From NCBI GenBank assembly GCA_015680685.1, contig MNCI01029487.1:82376-103510 (forward strand): a stretch of DNA of 21,135 nt. Direction: 5' to 3'. Within the stretch, counting starts at the first letter, position 1. Each line of letters opens with the position of its first letter. The position numbers and the translations under genes are program-made. The notes beneath the pieces were generated by a model, which did no database searches, was not told the DNA's origin, and saw nothing but the letters and a program-made list of their open reading frames with translations. Origin of the DNA: Gnetum montanum. Taxonomy: Eukaryota; Streptophyta; Gnetopsida; Gnetales; Gnetaceae. Shown one piece after another: positions 10,134 to 18,166 of the stretch.

Positions 10134-10138
10134 GTCCC
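10134..10138. repeat. Target site duplication of copy A, right side (GTCCC)
   Basis: This 5-mer abuts the outer end of the 5' LTR at 10133 and pairs with ATCCC at 1439-1443, with one mismatch. Confidence 0.65.
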
Positions 10139-10209
10139 CAATATTTTGTAAAGAACTTGTTCTTCCTCTTTTTTGCTCAAGGATGAGTTTTCATTTAGTC
10201 ATGGGGATA
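10134..10209 (+). mobile_element. 3' internal fragment and polypurine tract of the older Athila-like element
   Basis: This continues the fragment at 1330-1443 across the copy A insertion. AGAACTTGTTCTT followed by CTCAAGGATGAGTTTTCATT matches the pre-PPT sequence of copies A and B. The polypurine tract is the decayed ATGGGGATA at 10201-10209, directly before an LTR start. Confidence 0.8.
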
Positions 10210-11063
10210 TGATAAATCATGTTTTGGCATGCTCCAATATCATATATGCAATATCAGAGCCTCGATATTGAATACCTGATATCAGACCCTAAGATGTAAT
10301 GTCAAATATTTGATATTGTAGGATATATGCTAGCCTATAAATATAGTACTTGGGCACACAATTTTGATAGTAATTTTTTGCATAGAGTAATGAAGTTCTT
10401 ACAATTTAGTCATTCCAAACTTATAATATTTCTGGGTGCTCAAAGCAAGAATCTGAGTGTGCATGAATCTTTATTTGAGCACTGATGTACCTGAGCATAA
10501 TAGTGTGACAAAAATAAAGACAAACCCTTTTGATAATCCTTGTAGCATTGAGAACAAATTAATGTTTCCTTTAATGCATTTATTACTCATGCACTTTAAT
10601 TTAATGCACTTTAGTTAAGCAATTAATTTCCAGTTGTTAATGAACATAAGCATGACCACTTCGAGCATACGTGCAGCACTTGGTAACCCAAAAATGCATA
10701 ATGTTTGGTAACCCAGCAGCACTACATGTGTTCAATATGTATCCAAAGAGTGGTAATGGGTACTTGTATTAGGCTAGCTAGGTAGTAGATAAATTGGATA
10801 TTAAATTACTCTACCTCCTATTCTTGCTCTAGGCGATTAAATTTATAAAACATAAAATGATAAAAATCATATACCTTAGTTGCACTTAACCATAAACTTC
10901 TACCTCATGAGTGAAACTAAGAAGACAATGATTGTCCTGATTAGATTTCACTTCCTAGAACTAGTGTACTTCTAAGAACTTAAGGTCTACGGAGTTCAAC
11001 CAAATTGCACATAAACACGTGTGATTCATATGGTTGGGCATAGAGGTACCTCACCACTCATCA
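10210..11063 (+). repeat. 3' LTR of the older Athila-like element, diverged relative
   Basis: 854 bp, starting TGATAAATCATG and ending CCACTCATCA, with TATAAATA at 10336-10343 and several AATATC/GATATC/GATATT motifs before it. The ends and the segments around GCACTTGGTAACCC and GGTACCTCACCACTCATCA match the copy A and B LTRs, but the middle is strongly diverged. It is an old member or a sister family. The 5' half of this element is not recognisable in the window. Confidence 0.82.
10336..10343 (+). promoter_or_regulatory. TATA box of the older 3' LTR
   Basis: TATAAATA, about 127 nt from the LTR start, at the same relative place as in copy A. Confidence 0.55.
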
Positions 11064-12337
11064 AGTGGTATGCTATGGTGGTGCCCTTAAAAATTATTAT
11101 ACAACACCACCCTTGAATCCAAAGTTAGTAGCAAAAGCAGTGCAAACTCAAGATGGACTACACCTTAGAGTTCATAGTACTTATAAGCATAGTTAATGTC
11201 CAGGCACTTATTAGTTATTAATTAGAAGAGTAGCAAGTACGCTTTAGATAACATGCATGCATAATGACCTAGGACATACTTACATGCATACACATAGGGC
11301 ACATCATAACACAACATGACATAAGACACTACAACAAGACAACATGGACAAATCCTATACTATGCTTGAGCCTTAAAGCCAAAGCTCCTTCATAATTCTA
11401 CATACCTGTATAACATTGTTCATAGGAAATCAAGGTGATGTAATTATATAGGTGTTTTTATTCATGGTTAAGATAACATGGAACCCAAAATGAGATATAC
11501 CCTTCTTTAGCCCTTGTTCTAAAGGAATACAACCTTCAAACCACCTATAAGGCATGCTCTCTTATGCACTCCCTTACTTGAGAAAAGTGATGTCTTTTGA
11601 GCTTAGATCTTTGTTCATTCACTTTCCAAATATTGATGGAAATTGAATAGTTAAAAGTCCATTTGAAAATTATAGACAAGAAGGTCCAACAGCTAGGGTT
11701 ATTCAATCGAAAAGTGCAACTACTGAAATTAACTTGACATCCAGTAAAGACATATAGATGTTTATATAACTTGAGTTAAGGAAAACAAACTTTACTCTTT
11801 TTCATGAAAACTATATCAACCTTTCTACTCAAAGAAAATTCTACTCACTTAACATCCGATCTGGTTCTCCACCTCTTATAGTAACTCAAAAGTATAGAGT
11901 TGATCCTCTACATCCAAAGGAAGCGACATCAAAACATCCCATGGCTAGTGAAAGCTTGACACTAGCATGAGAAGGAATCTTTAGAACTATAGCCTCATAG
12001 AAGCATCACCCAACTCCTTAATTAAGAGGAAACACACTAGTTCTCCACCCCTTCGAAGTAGTCTATCTTGGATTCACTTGGTATCATCCAGCCTATCTCA
12101 CATTTGCCATTTTATTTTTACTATTTACAAACAATAGTATCACTCACAAATACTAAAACTCTTTTGAGAAGTGGTAACACTAGGCTGTCCATCCTCATAG
12201 ATCCACATAGGTTGATCACTATGATTCTTAGTGTAGAAATTTGCAACCAAATTCTAGTTATTCCTAAAAGAATGCAACTTCTCCTAAGTATCTTCCTCTA
12301 AATACGTGCCTTGCGAATATATGGAAAACTCAACTTT
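11064..12337 (-). other. Unassigned, probably 3' non-coding end of the older Ty3/gypsy relic
   Basis: No coding signal is visible. It lies downstream, in the - sense, of the integrase relic. Purine-rich stretches on the - strand, such as CGAAGGGGTGGAGAAC near 12040-12058 and a similar GGTGGAGAAC near 11862, and TTCAAGGGTGGTGTTGTA near 11100 are candidates for a polypurine tract and LTR start. I could not fix LTR borders. Confidence 0.35.
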
Positions 12338-13110
12338 TTAATCAAGAGCACACCTAGTTGTACACATGTTGACAACAGATTGCACCAATGATCCTTTCAG
12401 TATCTTAATGTTTGAAGGTCCAAAGGATCTCATCTTTGCTAGATTAGCATCTTTAGGATTCAACTTTTTCAACATTGAGATATGAAACATTAGAGGATAC
12501 TTTGCCAAATACACTAGTAGTTGCAACTTGTACAAAATCAAATTCACATGTGCCAAAACCTTGAAAAGATCTATCATAGCATCTCAAGAACTTCTGACTT
12601 GCATCCTTCCTTGATCTCATCTATCCTATATAATCCATTTTCAAGAGAGTTCATTTACCAACTTCAAACTACAATGGTCTATGCTTATTATCAACATACT
12701 TTTTCATATGTTGAGTAGATTTCTCTAAGGAAAACCTAACCACCTAGATTCAATGTGCCAAGGACTTCATGAACTCATTAGTTGAAGGATTTTGACCTTG
12801 ATAGGAGGTTTCCAATAGTTATGATACTATTGGTTTCCTTTCTAAGATCAACTCTATTGGAGAGAATTTCATTACAAAGAACTTCTAAATTTTGTAACTA
12901 AACTATGTCATAACATGTAAAGTTACCCAATTGATTTGATCAAACCTAATAAAATGTTGTAAATACTCCTCTAAGACCAAATTCATCCATTCCATCTAAC
13001 TACCTATTTGGGCATAATATCCCAAAGATATTCATAGCTTCATACCCATCATCTTAAACAACCTCTAATAGAAATTTCTTGTGAAACGAGAATCTTGATT
13101 AGACACAATG
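12338..13110 (-). pseudogene. Ty3/gypsy (chromovirus-like) integrase and post-integrase relic
   Basis: The - strand translation, across several stops and frame changes, follows the C-terminal half of a plant gypsy integrase: SNQDSRFTRNFY, LFKMMGMKL, LEEYLQHF and NWVTL, then MKKYVDNKHRPL and, in another frame, FHISMLKKLNPKDA. These match the usual order of the integrase core, the SPFE-type region and the post-integrase HPVFHVSMLKP block. The second catalytic Asp of the DD35E triad (SDxD) is Asn here, and the frame has stops at many sites, so it is inactive. The N-terminal half of pol is missing. Copy B is inserted just upstream at 13288, so the remainder may lie beyond the window. Confidence 0.75.
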
Positions 13111-13287
13111 CTTGTAGAGAGGGAAAAGATTCAATTTTGAGATGAAGTTGAATCTTTATGTGTACTTTTTATTTTAGGTTTATGATAAAAGAAAAAAGTA
13201 CCCTATGGATCTTAATTCTCTCTTTTTCTTCCTTATGTGCATAAAAAGACCCTCCTTGTGCTATTCTTCACTTTCTTCTAGACTATT
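13111..13287. other. Short non-coding stretch between the integrase relic and copy B
   Basis: AT-rich, with no recognisable coding or structural feature. CTATT at 13283-13287 would be the left target duplication of copy B, but its partner lies outside the window. Confidence 0.4.
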
Positions 13288-14036
13288 TGATAAGTCATCA
13301 TTTGGGCGACCGCAATATCGCGTAGATAGCTCAATTAGGAATAGGAAGTTAGTCAGTTAGTTTGTAGTGTTTTCATTTCTTTCTCTCAACCCTTTTCCTC
13401 TCCGTGTATGCCCGCAGTGTGGTGATTGTAATTGTACGACATCCTTATTCGAGTGTGACATACTTGGACATGCACATGACCGGTAATAAAGATTGAGATT
13501 ACTTCATCATTGCAGCATTCACTTAGATTAATCATTTAATTAATTGTTATTTACTACTTTCCTAGTTAATCTCTCTCACCCTTAAACTCATGTTAAAACA
13601 TGGAATGAGTACGACTTGATTACGAGCATTTAAGTGTGACTACTTGGTAACCCAGTAGCGTACCTAGGATCTGCGCTTGGTAATCCCAGTGGTAGTCATG
13701 CACAAAGTCCAAATGTGTATGGATAATCAAGGAATGGATGCTCATCACACTTAGGCTAGTTTAGACTCTCTATCACCCTTTCCCTCTTAGCTTAGTTAAC
13801 ATTATTTTCCATTACCTTCAAGAGTAGCATTAGATTAGAAACCACATCATACACCTCACTCTGGACTAAACCATATGTGACAAAGATAATACTAGTCCAG
13901 GTTGGAAGACAACGAACTGCGACCTAAGGCTAACTATCTAGATGCCACAACTAGTCCATCTGCAGAGTTCAATTGGATCATGTGTGTAATGCTCGTATTC
14001 ATATGGTTGAGTGTAGGGGTACCTTGCCACTCATCA
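13288..14036 (+). repeat. 5' LTR of copy B, with a U3 deletion
   Basis: 749 bp, TGATAAGTCATC...CCACTCATCA. It aligns with the copy A LTRs but lacks about 100 bp of U3, including the TATAAATA box and nearly all GATATC motifs (only a remnant at about 13313-13325). AATAAA is present at 13485-13490. The loss would weaken or abolish transcription from this LTR. Confidence 0.9.
13485..13490 (+). terminator. Polyadenylation signal AATAAA in the 5' LTR of copy B
   Basis: Equivalent to 9827-9832 and 1985-1990 of copy A, within a conserved block that reads CATGTCCAAGTATG on the opposite strand. Confidence 0.5.
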
Positions 14037-14037
14037 T

Positions 14038-14055
14038 TGGCACCATTGCCGGGGA
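14038..14055 (+). other. Primer-binding site for tRNA-Asp, copy B
   Basis: TGGCACCATTGCCGGGGA starts one base after the LTR end and matches the complement of the plant tRNA-Asp 3' end at 16 of 18 positions. It primes minus-strand synthesis in Athila-type elements. Confidence 0.88.
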
Positions 14056-14177
14056 TGGTGCTAGTTATCTAGATTAGTTATATCATACAAGGTCGTTGTA
14101 TAGGAGTTAACGATATATCTTTTACAAAGAAAGAATTATAAAAATTCACACATAAATTCACACAAAACTTCACAACC

Positions 14178-16162
14178 ATGGCTTTCCTACAAGACCATAA
14201 CAATGCCACACCCAGTGAGGAAGTTCATTGGATAACCAACTAATTATATGACAATGAAGATTGGAGTACGCAATCTGAGGTGGGGATTTCTTATAAACAT
14301 AAACGAAAGCAATGTCATCCCAATGCACGAAAGCATAACTTACTTGATGATGATGAACCCCCACTAGCCACTACAAGCCTAACGCAAATACAAGAGGCTA
14401 TTTGAATCTCTCGTAGGCATCGTAAAGAGAGCCTTCTACCTAGGCTCGATTTAAACAACTTCCCTAATTTTTTAGGAGGCTATGACTTAGATCCGCATCA
14501 ACATTTACAAGACTTCTACGATGCCTACACATGGAACAACATTGATAACAGTTGGCAAAAACTCAAGCTCTTTCCTATGACACTTGTTGGCCAAGCAAAA
14601 GTATGGTATAAATCGTTAAAACCAAATTCAATACGATGTTGGTCAACAATGATAAAAGCCTTTAATGAAGGATATCAAACCTACGCAAGAGTGTCAGCCT
14701 TGAGGAAACAAATCCAAGAGTGGAAACAAGCATAACATGAACCCTTGGACATGGCCTTAGAAAGATATTATGCACTGTTAAACAACTGTCCAGGCCATGA
14801 GTTCTTTGAGGAAAGGCTAATGTATCATATCATTGATGGGATTTGTGATGCAATAAGAGAAATCCTAGGGATGTATGCCCAAGGTCAACTATATGAACTA
14901 TGAACCCATCAAGTCCAACAGCTTATTAAGCGGGTAGCAAAAGAAGAAGGAGAAATGGCTATATGGGAGAGTGTTGAAAAACATCAATGCGACCAAAGTC
15001 TCAACTTAACATAGGTCCATGACCATAAAAAGGAGAAATCAACCAATCTCAAGGTGAAAGAACCATCTTTGCCAGTACAACAATCGTTAGAGGAAGTTGA
15101 GGCAAAGATCAATCAGATGTTGGAATGGATGCATAAAAAGTGCGAAGAATATATCGATCTTATTAGAGATAGAGTTTTAACAACCCAAGAAACAGGACAA
15201 AGTATTAATAGGCAATCAGAAAGAAGGGATAAGGAAAATAAGAGTTCAACTGCCAATCATACGTATGAATGCAACATATGCCTGTATGATCACCCCAACG
15301 GCCAATGCCCAATCTTGTTACATTTACATGAGCATTGGGAAAACATGTTATATCCAGAGTTTGTACAGAAATACTGTGTTCAATCACAGTGGCAACAATC
15401 CCAATCATGGGGGAGACCACCCCCAAACTAGAGACACCCTTCATATCATCCGAACCCAAATACTTATCTAGTTCAACATCCTATTTTCCCAACTGGGCCA
15501 ACATACTCTATCTCACTACATTATCGTTCTCCTCAATACTATCATCCCATGCCTTCAACACAACCACTGCCTTGTGTACCTTACACTGCTCCTCAATTTC
15601 AACATTCTCATTTTTTCCCTCCTTCTACATTGCCACCAACTGTTCCTAAGGTGCCTACACCATAGCAAAAACCCACGAACATTACTTATGCACTACTTCC
15701 AACAACAGTGAGAGACCTCAGCAACATCGGAGGCATCCCTTCTTTAGAAATGACCCTAAGAAGGGACAACATAATTTCGAGGCCACTGCATCCTCCAACT
15801 CAGCACAAGTCCAACCCTGTGGTGCACCCTTACATTCGAACCCCACGCCTCATGTTACTTCATTAGGGCCACCAACTCACACTTGAACAATAATACGGCC
15901 TAATGAACATAGCCATGGAAGGCATCATCCCAATCCTTGCATACCATCTAATAGTTCCAAATATCATATTGGGTCAACTCATTATCCAAGAACTACATCG
16001 TATAAATTGCCCCACTATGCTTACTATAACCAAGTGTGTGGAGCCCAATGGGGTAAGTATGACCGGGCCCCAATATTTCCAACATGCAAGGATCCTCATC
16101 TTCCATTTATTAATCCTTTTCATCCTCAACTGATTAGTTATGGGGGATATCCCCCATTCTAA
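14178..16162 (+). pseudogene. gag: gag relic of copy B (Athila/Tat-like Gag)
   Basis: The ATG at 14178 lies 122 nt after the PBS, as in copy A. Residues about 92-185 form the Retrotrans_gag-like core (FLGGYDLDPHQH, KLFPMTLVGQAKVWY, NSIRCW). The segment after it (ERYYALLNNCPGHEF) also follows Athila Gag. The zinc knuckle is complete: Cys365, Cys368, His372, Cys377 (C-x2-C-x3-H-x4-C). A Pro/Tyr/Gln-rich tail ends in GGYPPF and TAA at 16160-16162. In-frame stops include 14901-14903, 15429-15431 and 15663-15665, all also present in copy A, plus several private ones and a 1-nt deletion near 15690. The length is 1,985 bp, the same as copy A by coincidence of two different 1-nt deletions. No protease follows. 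Confidence 0.87.
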
Positions 16163-16182
16163 TAACAAGCAGGATTAATAAC

Positions 16183-16290
16183 CATTTTTTATTTTTCTTT
16201 AATTTTTCAGATTTTTTTTCCAATTTTTCATTTTTCAACTTCTTATTTTATCTTTTTGTCTTTTTGGTATTTTTTTTCTTTTTATAAATA
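16183..16290 (+). repeat. T-rich tract directly after gag
   Basis: Long pyrimidine runs rich in TTTTT, including AATTTTTCAG near 16200, present also in copy A (7021-7141, opposite strand). It may be a splice or polyadenylation-related element or simple low complexity. Confidence 0.6.
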
Positions 16291-16302
16291 ATCTCATCTA
16301 TG

Positions 16303-16308
16303 AATAAA
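16303..16308 (+). terminator. Conserved AATAAA downstream of gag, copy B
   Basis: It lies 140 nt past the gag stop in a block conserved with copy A (7014-7019). It is a candidate end of a gag-only transcript. Confidence 0.35.
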
Positions 16309-17549
16309 ACACTCATGTGGATCGTTGGTTGAGGTGTGTTCTATGTTGTCGAGTAGCGAGTGGTCAATTATTTAGACAGTGAGCCCATTACTCCCACTCA
16401 TGCATTCTACCAATAAGAGGTTTTGTTTGAGGGTACAATGATATTCTTGACATTCTTAAAAATTAATTTTGTATTCATTATACCTAGAATAAAGAAGGAT
16501 GGACCAAGAGAGAATGATTAGGGTGTGACATCAAGGGGACTTGCAAATTCTCTTTGGTAACGTCTGTGAGAGTTATCATGCAACGTGGTTGTACTAAGAT
16601 CCTTGTAGATCTAATGAAAAATGGGAGTAAGAGTAATCAAAAGGGCACTCAAAAATCCAAAGCTGTTCTAGGGGGTCCCACTGGAAAGACATGCACCCAT
16701 GCCTGAAGGTTGGTGACTTCTCTGGATTCAACAATCGAAAAAGAAGAGAAAAGAAAAAAAAGAAGAGAAAAAAAACAAGTGCCACAAAATAAAAATCATT
16801 CATCCCTTGAATAAAATGCCAAGTGATAGTATGCCCTGTTGTTATGGTACTCTCATAGTTGCTCATCATTGGATGAAATAATGCGATGTCACTGATTAGA
16901 GGAATGGACTTGGTCCTAATCTTGGAACGACGGGTTAATGACACGTTAATCATGCTTTACACACAGGATTCATTGTGCCCTGGGTCAATTACCTCATGTC
17001 CCAACCTCTACAATCCCTTTCTCTAGTTCGTCTCATCTCACTATTTGTGTAATTGTAGTTCGTGTTGTGTGTAACATAGAATTCTTACTTCATTCAGGTG
17101 ATCTTTACATGTGTGTTTTGTGAAGTTAGTGTGGATTACATTTAACCCTTCTAGTGGCCACGAACACTTTAAGTGTGGTTACACAAGGGCATTATAGGTT
17201 GGAACCTGCTTTGGGGAGGATCCACTTGTGTAATCTTTTGTAATCTTCACTTATGACATAGCTCACACACACTATTTCTTACCCTCAGTATATTTTTAAC
17301 AATTTTCTTTCCCTACTACTACCCCTCTGAATAATAATGTTCATGTGTACCATTACATGACCTTTTTCTCTCACTTACCACCCAAGGTCCTCATTGATAA
17401 AACCCACAGATCATTATTCGTGCCTTCAAAACCATCTAATTACCTGAGAATCCCTTCATAATAGGCCAATTTCCTAAGTTACAATGTTGATTTCAAAAAA
17501 ATCTTTAAAAATTTTGGTATTTTATTGTGGTGCCCAATGTCACTAGGGC

Positions 17550-17626
17550 TGTGATATCGCATACGCATACGCGATATCGCATCTGATATCTTAGCCGACG
17601 CGATATCGCGTACACGATATTGTGTC
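17550..17626. promoter_or_regulatory. GATATC cluster before the candidate internal promoter
   Basis: Four GATATC copies plus one GATATT in about 75 bp, two of them in CGATATCG contexts. The strongest is the perfect 14-bp palindrome ACGCGATATCGCGT at 17598-17611. The motif resembles the U3 cluster of the copy A LTRs and, like that cluster, is followed by a TATAAATA box. Confidence 0.55.
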
Positions 17627-17635
17627 CCAAAAACC

Positions 17636-17643
17636 TATAAATA
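17636..17643 (+). promoter_or_regulatory. Candidate internal promoter TATA box upstream of the second ORF, copy B
   Basis: TATAAATA in CCTATAAATAGG, 10-90 nt after the GATATC cluster and about 525 nt before the ATG at 18167. Copy A has TATATATA at the equivalent place. Confidence 0.5.
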
Positions 17644-17648
17644 GGTAA

Positions 17649-17704
17649 CCCCCACACCCCCCCCACCCCCCCCCCCCCCCCCCCCCCCCCCCCACACACA
17701 CACA
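17649..17704. repeat. Poly-C tract (28 uninterrupted C) followed by CA repeat
   Basis: C-rich from 17649, with an unbroken run at 17666-17693, then (CA)n to 17704. The opposite strand is a G run able to form G-quadruplexes. It lies just after the candidate TATA box. Copy A has only a short GCGGGGGAAG-type stretch there, so the tract expanded in copy B or is of uncertain length in the assembly. Confidence 0.9.
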
Positions 17705-18137
17705 ACACTTAGCTTCATTTTGCACACATCACACGAGGGAGTTTTTCAAATTTTTCTCTACAACTTGCGATTGCGTAACCCTTGCTTTCATATTCATATC
17801 TCGTCCGTTAGTACTCCGATTTTAATTCCGTCTAAACCTGCTTCAACCTGGAGTGTTCAGCTTAGTCGTGGGGGAGGGACACCTACCAAAAAGCACCTAA
17901 CTATTTTGAAATTTATCATCGCCCAAAGGACATTATTAAGGGTAATTAGTTGTAAATTAAGAATAAAATGTGCCAAAAAATCATTTAATCCTTTAGGTAC
18001 ACTGGGAAATTAAAATTGGAAACCACCTAAGTAAAATAGACTCATTATTACAATCTTTTGGGCAATATCACATGAAGATAAAAAAAATTAATTAATTAAG
18101 GCAAGCAGTAAGGTATAACTTAACTTCAAAAATAACC

Positions 18138-18166
18138 TTACTAACGCTTGGCCCGTGTGATTACAG
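18138..18166 (+). promoter_or_regulatory. Splice-acceptor-like site directly before the second ORF
   Basis: TACTAAC (18138-18144) matches a branch-point consensus and lies 22 nt before TTACAG, which directly abuts the ATG at 18167. Copy A keeps the layout (TTATTAAC, then TTGCAG|ATG). A donor could not be identified. Confidence 0.4.

Larger units (their letters stand above)
16163..18166 (+). other. Non-coding middle region of copy B between gag and the second ORF
   Basis: About 2 kb that aligns with 5273-7153 of copy A. It begins with a T-rich tract (about 16183-16290) and AATAAA at 16303-16308, continues through conserved sequence without a recognisable protein, and ends with a GATATC cluster, TATA box, C tract, leader and acceptor-like site. 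No pol motif is visible in the six frames. Confidence 0.65.

Noticed and set aside
12068-12301. Small open frame on the + strand
   Set aside because: It lies beside the - strand gypsy relic, has no domain and is typical of AT-rich chance frames.
15335-15649. 104-codon frame over the gag tail of copy B
   Set aside because: A frame shadow: the Pro/Tyr/Gln-rich gag frame reads the same DNA and is the one shared with copy A.
14178-16162. Identical 1,985-bp gag length in both copies as a sign of programmed frameshifting
   Set aside because: Alignment shows separate 1-nt deletions at different sites (near 7690 in copy A, near 15690 in copy B). The shared length is coincidence.
18113-18166. A complete short intron before the second ORF with a donor at AAG|GTATAA
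   Set aside because: At 54 nt it would be below the usual plant minimum. Only the acceptor side is kept as a candidate.
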